Made by a program: the position numbers and the translations under genes. Below the pieces are notes generated by a model. The model was not told the DNA's origin, ran no database searches, and saw only the letters and a list, made by a program, of their open reading frames with translations. A DNA stretch of 20,405 bases, taken from Dinoroseobacter sp034111085 (lineage in GTDB: Bacteria > Pseudomonadota > Alphaproteobacteria > Rhodobacterales > Rhodobacteraceae). The DNA lies in assembly GCA_034111085.1 (NCBI GenBank), contig JAWUXZ010000054.1:1-20405 (forward strand), written 5' to 3'. Positions 7,608-14,950 of this stretch are shown here, one piece after another (position 1 is the first letter of the stretch; every line of letters starts with the position of its first letter).

Positions 7608-7857
7608 TTACTCTTTGGTCAAATTTATCTCATGCCCGACCCCATCCTGCAAGGTGGGTTGGACCATCTGAACCTGACGCCGTTTGCGCCATTGGTGCGG
7701 GGAGGCCCCGTGATGGGCGCGAAATATCCTGTGGAAATGGGATAGGTTTTCGACGCCGCAATCAAGTATAATATCAGTAAGCTTGCGATTGGCGCCCAAC
7801 AAAAACCGCCCCGCATAGGTCATCCGAATGCGGCGGACCTGCGGCGGTGCAGGCTGA
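7608..7857 (-). pseudogene. Tail of an AraC/GlxA-type transcription regulator
   Basis: Only the second half of an AraC-family DNA-binding domain remains. The open frame reads RRIRMTYAGRFLLGAN, then DIILDCGVENLSHFHRIF and HHGASPHQWRKR, which matches the second helix-turn-helix of GlxA-like regulators. The ligand domain and first helix-turn-helix are missing, and a TGA closes the frame at about 7858-7860. A methionine at 7821-7823 could start a 71-residue peptide, but one half of a bipartite DNA-binding domain is unlikely to work. It lies 21 nt upstream of deoC on the same strand; any deoC promoter must lie within or beyond it. It could be the relic of a former regulator of a neighbouring catabolic operon. 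Confidence 0.75.
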
Positions 7858-8025
7858 CTTCACGCTATTGACCGCCTAAGATGCGGATCACCGACCCCGA
7901 CCGGGCCTAGCGACGCGAGGGCGTGATATGTCTTGGAACTGCCCACGAGGGCTATTGGAAACATCCCCCAGGCCCGCTGGCGAAAATTTCAGCGTGCAAA
8001 ACAGTCTGCAATATCTTGGTAGAAA
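7858..8025. other. Non-coding stretch between two pseudogenes
   Basis: About 170 nt with no frame that resembles a protein on either strand; minus-strand frames are interrupted by several stops. It is probably residue of further decayed sequence, and no repeat or hairpin stands out. Confidence 0.4.
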
Positions 8026-8425
8026 CTAAATCCATGACAACACCAGATCTGCCCCGACCAGCGCCAAGGCGGCGACGCGGGTTAGGTCGATGGGTATCTG
8101 AGTGATGCCAAATGTGCCGATAGCGCCGATCACTAAGGCGGCGGTTAGCTGTCCAAAATCAGGACTGCCACCAGAAATACGACGCCGATTGTTCCGATGC
8201 TCCAGACCGCCACGCCAGGCTACACGCCTCGGATAGGTTGGGCCAAGTGTTTCGGAAAATTGCCCGTGTTGCCATGGCGATAAGGCCCACGGCGAAGGAT
8301 GCGGCAGCTGCCAAAACCGGATGGCCTAAGCCGCGCGACAAAGTGCCGTTGGGTGGTGCCTGAATGGCAGTCACAACGCCGCCCAAGGCCACGGCAATCA
8401 GCGCCAGAATCATCGAGACAGACAT
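8026..8425 (-). pseudogene. Frameshifted DUF606 (YdcZ-like, DMT superfamily) membrane transporter
   Basis: The pieces of one small membrane protein are spread over three frames. The N-terminal frame from ATG 8423-8425 reads MSVSMILALIAVALGGVVTA, IQAPPNGTLSRGLGHPVLA and AAASFAVGLIAMA, the typical DUF606 start. The middle appears in another frame as SIGTIGVVFLVAVL. The C-terminal part, in a third frame, reads PDFGQLTAALVIGAIGTFGI and RVAALALVGADLVLSWI before a stop at 8026-8028. The total of about 133 codons equals a full-length DUF606 protein (about 140 residues). At least two frame changes are needed, so it is a decayed gene of nearly full length rather than a truncation. Confidence 0.78.
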
Positions 8426-8493
8426 ATGGGGCCTTTGTTTCAAAGGGATGGTGCATGTGAGCAGCCCCACTTGAGTGATAGGACTGAAATTTT

Positions 8494-9024
8494 ATGCATG
8501 ATTGGCCCTTGGTCCATCGAGATGATGGCGCAATTGTCGAAAATGACATGGTCCGCGTCGGGTTCGTTCGTTCGGGCCAAATGCGAACCCTCTTTGATAA
8601 GGCTGCGCTGGGCGACGTGTTTGCACCAGGCAAGACAGGTAACCAACTGATCGCGTTTGAAGATCGCCTGATGGTTCGAGACGCTTGGGACATCGATACC
8701 TACGATAAAGACCGCTCCGAGCAGCCGATCAAGGCAGCCCGGTTCGAGTTGTTCGGTCACAAATGCGCCGATCTCCGCGAACGCGATTACGACTACGGCA
8801 ATGATCTGAACCTGCCGGTGATCGGCAGCGCGGTCGAAGGCGGCGTGCACAGACAGACAACACTTCGTCAACTCCTCGCGTTTCAGCCTCGACGTGTCGC
8901 TGGTCAATCGCAGCACGGTGCTCGAATAAACGGCGCGTAGGATCCGGGGCGTGCCAATAAGGTGACACTAGCCCCCAACCCTTACGAAACCGTTACCACG
9001 CGGGTGATCGCCAAGGACGCTTGA
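8494..9024 (+). pseudogene. C-terminal remnant of a GH38 alpha-mannosidase
   Basis: The open frame from 8494 reads VENDMVRVGFVRSGQMRTLF, DKAALGDVFAPGKTGNQLIA and FEDRLMVRDAWDID, the region of glycoside hydrolase family 38 just after the catalytic domain (ENxLxRVxFxxxG.I.SLxDK ... GNxLxxFED.P...DAWDID). From about residue 85 the similarity fades. A TAG at 8938-8940 interrupts, and the same frame then gives a plausible family-like tail, NKVTLAPNPYETVTTRV, ending in TGA at 9022-9024. The N-terminal catalytic domain (about 500-600 residues) is absent. The identification of the first 75 residues is good; the tail assignment is tentative. Confidence 0.7.
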
Positions 9025-9075
9025 GCAACCAAGCCCGCGCGCGTTAGAAGGCATCATCTGCACACGGAGTTCCCC

Positions 9076-9786
9076 ATGCCCATGCCCGCCTTCTCGCGCG
9101 AGATCAAAATTGCGCCCTCGATCCTCGCCTCGGATTTCGCCAATTTCGGCGCAGAATGTGCGGCCGTGGAAGCCCAGGGCGCGGATTGGATACATGTGGA
9201 CGTGATGGACGGCCATTTCGTGCCCAACATCACGTTTGGGCCTGCGACCTGTGCGGCGATCCGCCCTCACATCAAGGGCGTGATGGACGTGCATCTGATG
9301 ATCGCGCCGGTGGATCCCTATATCGACGCTTTCGTTGCGGCCGGAGCCGATATCGTGACGGCCCATCTTGAAGCCGGACCGCATATTCACCGCACCCTTC
9401 AGGCCATTCGTGGGGCCGGGGCAAAGGCGGGTCTGGCGCTCAATCCCGGCACCGGAATCGGTGATGTAGAGCACTTGCTGGACATGGTGGATTTGATCTG
9501 CGTGATGACCGTAAACCCCGGTTTTGGCGGGCAAAAATTTATCCACAGCCAGATCCAGAAAGTCCGTGATCTGCGCGCGATGATTGGTGATCGCCCGATA
9601 CATATCGAGATTGATGGCGGTGTTGATCCGACCACCGCACCGCTCGTTGCGGCGGCAGGTGCGGACGTGCTGGTTGCAGGGTCTGCGGTGTTCAAAGGTG
9701 GCTCGGCAAGCAACGCTGAGGCCTACGGCAAAAACATTGCGGAAATCCGTAAGGCTGCGGCGATGGCTGCCGCGCAAATGGCGTAA
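9076..9786 (+). CDS. rpe: Ribulose-phosphate 3-epimerase
   Basis: A 236-residue TIM-barrel enzyme interconverting ribulose-5-phosphate and xylulose-5-phosphate in the pentose-phosphate and, where present, Calvin pathways. All signature blocks are seen: SILASDFANF, WIHVDVMDGHFVPNITFG (metal ligands His40 and Asp42), MDVHLMI (His73), ALNPGT, MTVNPGFGGQKF, EIDGGVD (Asp180, acid/base) and LVAGSAVF (phosphate site). The start ATG has GGAG eight bases upstream (CACACGGAGTTCCCC). Its length is normal. It lies downstream of the pseudogene cluster on the plus strand and is followed by a possible hairpin. Confidence 0.97.
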   Translation: MPMPAFSREIKIAPSILASDFANFGAECAAVEAQGADWIHVDVMDGHFVPNITFGPATCAAIRPHIKGVMDVHLMIAPVDPYIDAFVAAGADIVTAHLEAGPHIHRTLQAIRGAGAKAGLALNPGTGIGDVEHLLDMVDLICVMTVNPGFGGQKFIHSQIQKVRDLRAMIGDRPIHIEIDGGVDPTTAPLVAAAGADVLVAGSAVFKGGSASNAEAYGKNIAEIRKAAAMAAAQMA

Positions 9787-9808
9787 CCTCTCAAATTTGA
9801 GGCGTTTT
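9787..9808 (+). terminator. Possible terminator after rpe
   Basis: Directly after the rpe stop codon lies the perfect 12-base palindrome CTCAAATTTGAG (9790-9801), flanked by CC and GC and followed by GTTTT. The stem is short and A/T-rich, so termination would be weak. Confidence 0.35.
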
Positions 9809-9888
9809 CTGGCTGCTGTTTAACCCAGTCTTAGCCACGGCCTGCGCAGGTCTGATGTCCAAGGGACAATTGGGGCCGCGCGCACGGC

Positions 9889-10215
9889 ATGGAGATCGCA
9901 ACCGATGACAGAATGACCGCCTTTGTGATTGAGGTGTTGGTTGGAACAGGCGCGCCGCATCCCGCGCTTGTGACCGCACTGGCACGCGCGTTCCCGCAGG
10001 CGCGCGCATTAGAGTTGTCGCTGGCGCTCGCCTCCGCCGCCGAAGGGTTAGCTGCGATGATTTCAGGCGGGTTGGAACAGGCGCACGCTCTGTACCGGCT
10101 CGCGACCTTGGTAGCCATCGATACGCTGGTGCTGGAGGTGCAGGGTCAACAAGGCGCTATCACGGCCGCGCATCTACTAACGCACTGGGAAGGAGACATA
10201 TTTTTCAACGCCTAG
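9889..10215 (+). CDS. Hypothetical protein, 108 residues
   Basis: No family is recognised. The protein is rich in Ala and Leu and probably mostly helical (PALVTALARAFPQ, ALELSLALASAAEGLAAMIS, LYRLATLVAIDTLVLE), with no signal peptide, cysteine cluster or nucleotide motif. The ATG at 9889 is taken; an in-frame ATG at 9913 gives a more natural start (MTAFVIEVLVGTG). Neither has a well-spaced ribosome site. The stop overlaps the stop of the convergent dehydratase gene by 4 nt. The frame has codon use like its neighbours and lies about 100 nt after rpe on the same strand. Confidence 0.55.
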   Translation: MEIATDDRMTAFVIEVLVGTGAPHPALVTALARAFPQARALELSLALASAAEGLAAMISGGLEQAHALYRLATLVAIDTLVLEVQGQQGAITAAHLLTHWEGDIFFNA

Positions 10216-11453
10216 TCCTCCCACACCGATGGAGCACCGCCCTCGAACGCATTGCCGTGCCGCCAATCGCATGGCTCTTCCTGCATCTCCAAATGCAGGC
10301 CATCGCCGATGTAGGGATGCGCCCGCGCGATCTCCTCGTTCACCTCAATCCCCAAACCGGGCGTGGTCGGCGGGATCAGGAAGCCGTCATCGAACTGGAT
10401 CGCATCGCCGATCAGCGCGCGGTGGAAGTCGCCACCGGTGCCAATTGTTTCTGCCATCAACAGGTTCGGGATCGACGCGGCAAGCTGCACATTCGCGGCC
10501 CATTCAATCGGTCCAGCATAGAGGTGCGGAGCCATCTCAGCATTGAACACCTCGGCAATTGCGCTGAGCTTCTTGGCCTCCCAAATACCCCCAACGCGGC
10601 CAAGCGCGGGTTGCAAAATCTGCGCTCCGCCGGACCGCAAAACCGTCGCGAATTCGGCTTTCGTCGTCATCCGCTCGCCCGTTGCGATGGGAATCGTGGT
10701 GCCCGCCGCGACCTTGGCAAATTCAAGCAAATTATCCGGTGGGATCGGTTCTTCGAACCACAACGGATTGTAGGGCTCAATCGCTTGCGCCAAGCGGATC
10801 GCGCCCCCGGTGGTGAACTGGCCGTGTGTGCCAAACAGCAAGTCCGCACGGTCGCCAACGGCCTCTCGGATCGCTTTGCAGAATGCCGCCGAGCGCGCGA
10901 TGTCGCTGATCGCCGGATGGTGCCCCCCGCGCAAAGTATAAGGACCAGCGGGGTCGAATTTGACGGCCGTGAAGCCCTGTTCGACGCGGTAAGCAGCGGC
11001 TTCGGCGGCCATTTCCGGCGACACCCAGAAGTCCGCAGGCGTGTGATGATCCAGCGGATAGAGGTAGGTATAGGCCCGCACCCGCTCGTTCATCATCCCG
11101 CCGAGCAGCGCCCAAACAGGCCGTTCGCGCGCCTTGCCGACGATATCCCAGCACGCGATTTCCAGCCCAGAAAACGCGCCCATCACCGTCGGGTCGGGCC
11201 GCTGTGTGAAGCCCGAGGAATAGACGCGCCGAAACATCATCTCGACATTCTCGGGGTTTTCGCCAGCCATATGGCGCGCGAATACATCCTCAATCACCGC
11301 TCGCATCGCTTTTGGACCGACTGCGGCGGCATATACCTCGCCCCAGCCGACGATCCCGCAGGCCGTGGTCAGTTTCACGAACTGCCAATACCGCCCGCCC
11401 CATCCTGGCGGTGGCGGAGCGGTTACGATGATCTCGAGGTCTTGCAGCTTCAT
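10212..11453 (-). CDS. Mandelate racemase/muconate lactonizing (enolase superfamily) protein, probable sugar-acid dehydratase
   Basis: A 413-residue two-domain enolase-superfamily enzyme, probably removing water from an aldonic acid or a similar hydroxy-acid. The N-terminal capping domain (MKLQDLEIIV, WGEVYAAAVGPKA, FSGLEIACWDIVGKA) is followed by the barrel: TAVKFDPAGPYT (Lys on strand 2), LLFGTHGQFT, LWFEEPIPPDN (metal Glu), ATGERMTTKAEF (metal Glu), LGRVGGIWEAKK and MAPHLYAGPI. The Asp usual for the first metal ligand (D-x-HGR in galactonate dehydratase) reads G-T-HGQ. I recall this variant in uncharacterised relatives, so it is not clearly a defect. The ATG at 11451-11453 has a GGAG site. 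Substrate unknown. Confidence 0.88.
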   Translation of the reverse strand: MKLQDLEIIVTAPPPPGWGGRYWQFVKLTTACGIVGWGEVYAAAVGPKAMRAVIEDVFARHMAGENPENVEMMFRRVYSSGFTQRPDPTVMGAFSGLEIACWDIVGKARERPVWALLGGMMNERVRAYTYLYPLDHHTPADFWVSPEMAAEAAAYRVEQGFTAVKFDPAGPYTLRGGHHPAISDIARSAAFCKAIREAVGDRADLLFGTHGQFTTGGAIRLAQAIEPYNPLWFEEPIPPDNLLEFAKVAAGTTIPIATGERMTTKAEFATVLRSGGAQILQPALGRVGGIWEAKKLSAIAEVFNAEMAPHLYAGPIEWAANVQLAASIPNLLMAETIGTGGDFHRALIGDAIQFDDGFLIPPTTPGLGIEVNEEIARAHPYIGDGLHLEMQEEPCDWRHGNAFEGGAPSVWED

Positions 11454-11533
11454 GGGGCCTGCTCCGGTCTTGTTTGAACTCACTTTGGGACGCCAGATTA
11501 GGGATGCGCAAGAAGAAGTGCGCCGTGGCATAG

Positions 11534-11770
11534 CTCAAAACCGTCAAACTGGATTTTCGCACGCTGCAACTGCTGGATGCCGTCTGGCCGGATGTCTTTC
11601 ATGATGCGATTGGTCCAGCCCGAGCCGCCGCCTTCGTTGCTGACCCCGGACATCTGCTGGTGCTGGCGATTGACGACGCGGATAACGACGCTGCACGCGG
11701 GCTTTACCGGGCGCTTGGCGCACCTAAGACGCAAAACGTCGCCGTCTATAATTGGGATACTGGCTCCTAA
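11534..11770 (+). pseudogene. GNAT acetyltransferase with internal deletion and no start codon
   Basis: The open frame after a TAG (11531-11533) reads KLDFRTLQLLDAVWPDVF, PARAAAFVADPGHLLVLAID, then passes directly into DADNDAARGLYRALGAP and VAVYNWD before a TAA. The first part matches the N-terminus of small GNAT (AAC(3)-I-like) acetyltransferases, and the last part their C-terminus. The central 60-80 residues, which carry the acetyl-CoA-binding R/Q-x-x-G-x-G/A strand-helix, are missing without loss of frame. No ATG, GTG or TTG lies before the conserved start. It is best read as a deletion relic. Its stop codon overlaps that of the convergent alcohol dehydrogenase gene. Confidence 0.65.
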
Positions 11771-12849
11771 AAAATGATCACATTGCGCCGCGCTTTACCG
11801 CCCTTGGTGTCGGCAATCGCCTCATTGATCTGCTCCAGCGGCCAGCGCGCTGAGATCAAACTGTCGAGCTGCAATCGCCCCTGCTTATAGAGATCTACCA
11901 TCCACGGAATATCCCGGCTGATCACAACATCGCCCATTTTCGATCCGGTAATCTGCTGGCCCATATAGGCGATATTATCTGGCGCATAGGGAGCGGTTTG
12001 TCCCGAATGGGGCATCCCAATGGCAACGAGCCGCCCGCCAAACCCTAGGTATTTTGCTGCTGTCTCATAGGCTTGGATCGCACCGACGCTGACCAAAACC
12101 ACGTCCGCTCCATCTGGGGCGATTTTGCGCAAGGCGCGCCATGGGGCCTCGTCACTTGCTAAAATTCCGTCTGTCGCGCCAAACTCCAGCGCGTCGTCCA
12201 ATTTCGAGGGCTGCATATCCACCGCCACGATCCGAGCGGCCCCGGCAATCCGTGCGCCTTGGATCGCGGTCAGTCCAACGCCGCCCGCGCCGATCACCAC
12301 GACCGTCTCGCCTGCGCGCACTTTGGCAGTGTAGACCGCCGCACCAATGCCTGTGACCACGCCGCATGACATCAAGCTGGCGACATCCAGCGGCATGTCC
12401 TCGGGCAGTTTGACCATCTGGCTGGCATCCACCGTCACGTGATCGGCGAATGCGCCGCAGTTCATTGCGGCCACGACAGGTGTGCCATCGGGGCGCGACA
12501 ATGGCCCGCCGGGGTTTGGCGTCGTGCACAGCACCGGGCGCCCCGTCGCACAAGACAGGCAGGTGCCACACGCGCGGATCAGCGACACCATCACCGGATC
12601 GCCCACCGCGTAGCCCGTTACCGCGTCGCCCACGGACGTCACGTGACCTGCCGCCTCATGGCCGTAGACCGCAGGCAAATCACCGCCCCAACCGCCATCA
12701 GCGAAGGTGATGTCCGAATGACAGATCGCGCAGGCGGCGAGTTTTACCTGCACCTCGCCCGCGCTGGGGGCGGCCAGATGTAGCGTTTCGATTTCAAGCG
12801 GCGCGCCAAATTCGGTGCAGACCGCGGCGCGGATTTCGATGTGGGACAT
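11767..12849 (-). CDS. Zinc-dependent alcohol dehydrogenase (MDR family)
   Basis: A 360-residue NAD(P)-dependent medium-chain alcohol dehydrogenase of the class III/aryl-alcohol type. Catalytic zinc ligands are Cys43 (AICHSD), His64-Glu65 (GHEAAG) and Cys162 (MSCGVVTG). The structural zinc set is complete: Cys94, Cys97, Cys100 and Cys108 in CGTCLSC and its follow-up. The Rossmann motif GAGGVG is at 187-192, and AVDMQPSKL suggests NAD preference. The ATG at 12847-12849 has a GGAGA site. It diverges from the hydratase gene at 13000 across 150 nt. The alcohol or aldehyde substrate is unknown; glutathione-adduct specificity is possible but not shown. Confidence 0.93.
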   Translation of the reverse strand: MSHIEIRAAVCTEFGAPLEIETLHLAAPSAGEVQVKLAACAICHSDITFADGGWGGDLPAVYGHEAAGHVTSVGDAVTGYAVGDPVMVSLIRACGTCLSCATGRPVLCTTPNPGGPLSRPDGTPVVAAMNCGAFADHVTVDASQMVKLPEDMPLDVASLMSCGVVTGIGAAVYTAKVRAGETVVVIGAGGVGLTAIQGARIAGAARIVAVDMQPSKLDDALEFGATDGILASDEAPWRALRKIAPDGADVVLVSVGAIQAYETAAKYLGFGGRLVAIGMPHSGQTAPYAPDNIAYMGQQITGSKMGDVVISRDIPWMVDLYKQGRLQLDSLISARWPLEQINEAIADTKGGKARRNVIIF

Positions 12850-12999
12850 GGGTTCTCCAGAGCGTTTCAGACAGATTGGCTATGCGGGACCGCGTCCGCT
12901 AGGTCAAAAGCGACGACACTGGGGCGCAAGCGGCGTCTCGTTGCGCCAGCGCCGAATGCCACCTAGGGTGGGTGCGACAAGTTCAACCGAAAGCACCCC
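12850..12999. promoter_or_regulatory. Divergent promoter region with 7-bp inverted repeat
   Basis: This 150-nt gap separates the divergently transcribed alcohol dehydrogenase (minus) and MhpD-type hydratase (plus) and must hold both promoters. It contains the inverted repeat GGCGCAA (12923-12929) and TTGCGCC (12941-12947) with an 11-nt spacer. This could be a regulator site, but such a G+C-rich repeat may also be chance. No convincing -35/-10 pair could be chosen. Confidence 0.35.
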
Positions 13000-13764
13000 A
13001 TGACCAAAGCCGCCTATGCCCTTTTGAACGCCCGTAAATCTGGCAGCCTCGTACCATCTGAGGCGCTTAGTCGTGTCACCGATCTGGACAGCGCCTACGC
13101 CGTGCAACGCGAGCAACTCGCCTTGTCTGGCGAGGCAGTTGCTGGCTGGAAAATAGGCGCGACGAGTGTTGCTGCCCAAAAGGTGCTCGGCCTTGATGGC
13201 GCGATCTTTGGTCCGATTTGCGAAGGCGCGATCTACGCCAGCGGTGCGACTGTTGCTTTGCATCCACAGCACGGAAATTTCCTAGAATCCGAGTTCACCA
13301 TTCGCCTAGCCCAAGATCTGCCCCCTCGGGATACGCCCTACACGCGCGCCGAGATCAAAGCGGCCGTCGCGTCTATCCATGCCAGTTTTGAGCTTGTCGG
13401 CTGTCGCCTCGAATCTGGCATTGCGGGATCCGGCCATCTGGTGCCCGCCGATTTTGGCGTTAATGGTGGCGCGGTTTTGGGAACTGAAATTTCGTCGGAT
13501 CATTGGGACACGCTCGACCAGATTACTGTCACTCAGACGATCGAGGGCGACGCCGTCCAGGGCCTTGGCGCTCAGACAGGATGGGCGCATGTTTTTGATG
13601 CGGTTGCCTGGCTGGCCGGACAAAGCGCGCTTATGGCTCGGCCCTTGCAGGCAGGCGACATCGTTATGACCGGAACTTGCACAGGGGTGCTGCTGATCAA
13701 GTCCGGCCAGACCCTGCATGCCGATTTTGGCGGTCTGGCCGAGGTCTCGGTGGCGCTAACCTAA
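13000..13764 (+). CDS. 2-Keto-4-pentenoate hydratase/FAH-family protein (MhpD type)
   Basis: A 254-residue member of the 2-oxopent-4-enoate hydratase/oxaloacetate decarboxylase group, which hydrates 2-hydroxydienoates late in meta-cleavage pathways or decarboxylates related keto acids. Visible features are WKIGAT (residues 50-54), FGPICEGAIY, the metal-binding ESE (Glu96, Glu98) followed by F-T-I-R, VNGGAVLG, and GDIVMTGTCTGV near the C-terminus. The length is normal. It begins at ATG 13000; the ribosome site is weak (GAAAG). Its last 9 nt overlap the convergent M20 gene. No ring-cleavage dioxygenase or MhpE/MhpF partner is present, so its pathway is unclear. Confidence 0.88.
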   Translation: MTKAAYALLNARKSGSLVPSEALSRVTDLDSAYAVQREQLALSGEAVAGWKIGATSVAAQKVLGLDGAIFGPICEGAIYASGATVALHPQHGNFLESEFTIRLAQDLPPRDTPYTRAEIKAAVASIHASFELVGCRLESGIAGSGHLVPADFGVNGGAVLGTEISSDHWDTLDQITVTQTIEGDAVQGLGAQTGWAHVFDAVAWLAGQSALMARPLQAGDIVMTGTCTGVLLIKSGQTLHADFGGLAEVSVALT

Positions 13765-14919
13765 AGGCTGCGCGCGCTCGACCAGCCGCGCCAGAAACGA
13801 GGCACCAATCGGCGTAATCTCGTCGTTAAAGTCAAACTTTGGGTGGTGGCAGAACGGTCCAACCCCTTGGCCGACATTCAGATAACAGCCCGGACGCACG
13901 TTCAGCATGTAAGAAAAATCCTCCGCGCCCATCACCATGGTTGTGTCGTCGCTGACCATTTCTGCGCCGACCAATTCGCGGGCCACATCCACGGCGAAGG
14001 CTGTCTTTTCGGCGTCGTTGACAGTTGGCGGGTATTCGCGGAAAAATTCCATCTTAACCTCGACCCCCATAGCGGTTCCGGTGCCTGAACAGATCTCGGA
14101 GATCCGCTTTTCGGCCAAATCGAGTAGCTCGGGCCGGAAGTTGCGCACGGTGCCCTGCATCACGACGGTCTCGGGGATGATGTTGGTCGCGGTTCCGGCC
14201 TCGATCATCGTCAGCGAAATCACCAGTTGGTCCACAGCGGCTACATTGCGCGACACGATGGTGTTGATTGCTGTGCCGATCTGCATCGCAGCGGCCACCG
14301 GATCGACGCATCCATGGGGCCAAGCGGCGTGGCCGCCAACACCTTTCACGGTGATCTTAAACTCGGACGCGCCGGCCATCATCGGCCCCGGACGCGTCTC
14401 GATCCGACCTGCTTCGATATCGGGTGCATTGTGCAGCGCGTAGACCTGCGCGATCTCAAACCGGTCCATGATGCCCTCTTGCACCATGACATCGCCGCCG
14501 CCGCCACCTTCTTCGGCAGGCTGAAAAATCAGTGCGACGCGGCCTTTGAAATTGCGTGTATCGGCCAGATAACGCGCAGCCCCCAGCAACATCGTGGTGT
14601 GCCCGTCATGGCCGCACGCGTGCATTTTGCCTGCGATGGTCGAGGTGTGATCGGCACCGGTTTCCTCGATAATAGGCAGCGCGTCCATATCAGCGCGCAG
14701 GCCAATTGTCGGGCCATCGCCTTGGCCGTCGATGATTGCCACCACGCCAGATTGCGCGATCCCTTCGTGAATTTCGGTGATGCCCATCTCACGCAACCGC
14801 TCGACGACGAAGGCGGCGGTCTTGTGGCAGTCAAAACCAAGCTCGGGATGCTGGTGGAGGTAGCGCCGCCATTTGGTCAGGTCTTCGGCGAAATCGGCAA
14901 TGGCATTCAGGGCAGGCAT
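13756..14919 (-). CDS. M20 family amidohydrolase (hippurate hydrolase-type)
   Basis: A 387-residue carboxypeptidase Ss1/HipO/IAA-amino-acid-hydrolase-like enzyme that cleaves N-acyl amino acids. Visible features are WRRYLHQHPELGF, GLRADMDALPI, the metal-binding MHACGHDGHT (Cys102, His104), QPAEEGGGG (Glu136, Glu137), GVGGHAAWPH and GAEDFSYM near the C-terminus. The ATG at 14917-14919 has a GGAG site; the frame extends to 14949 without added homology. It follows the MFS transporter on the same strand with a 31-nt gap, so the two may be cotranscribed. It is distinct from the ArgE/DapE-type M20 protein at 825-2099. Its substrate is probably an aromatic or acyl amino-acid conjugate. Confidence 0.92.
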   Translation of the reverse strand: MPALNAIADFAEDLTKWRRYLHQHPELGFDCHKTAAFVVERLREMGITEIHEGIAQSGVVAIIDGQGDGPTIGLRADMDALPIIEETGADHTSTIAGKMHACGHDGHTTMLLGAARYLADTRNFKGRVALIFQPAEEGGGGGDVMVQEGIMDRFEIAQVYALHNAPDIEAGRIETRPGPMMAGASEFKITVKGVGGHAAWPHGCVDPVAAAMQIGTAINTIVSRNVAAVDQLVISLTMIEAGTATNIIPETVVMQGTVRNFRPELLDLAEKRISEICSGTGTAMGVEVKMEFFREYPPTVNDAEKTAFAVDVARELVGAEMVSDDTTMVMGAEDFSYMLNVRPGCYLNVGQGVGPFCHHPKFDFNDEITPIGASFLARLVERAQPLG

Positions 14920-14950
14920 GTTGAGGCGCTCCGGGTTGTGACGCCGCAAA

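Noticed and set aside
7923..8105. A 60-codon plus-strand frame in the decayed region
   Set aside because: No ribosome site and no similarity to a known family; it overlaps the DUF606 relic in antisense.
9021..9049. TTGAGC-N17-TTAGAA as a promoter for rpe
   Set aside because: The -10 element matches the consensus at only two positions, and the -35 overlaps the end of the mannosidase relic; too weak to annotate.
8968..9777. A 269-codon open frame on the minus strand over rpe
   Set aside because: It covers rpe in antisense, is rich in His and Arg and has no recognisable domain, whereas rpe has every family motif.
10257..11477. A 406-codon open frame on the plus strand
   Set aside because: It lies exactly antisense to the enolase-superfamily gene, is rich in Arg, Pro and His and shows no family motif; it is a by-product of G+C-rich codon use on the other strand.
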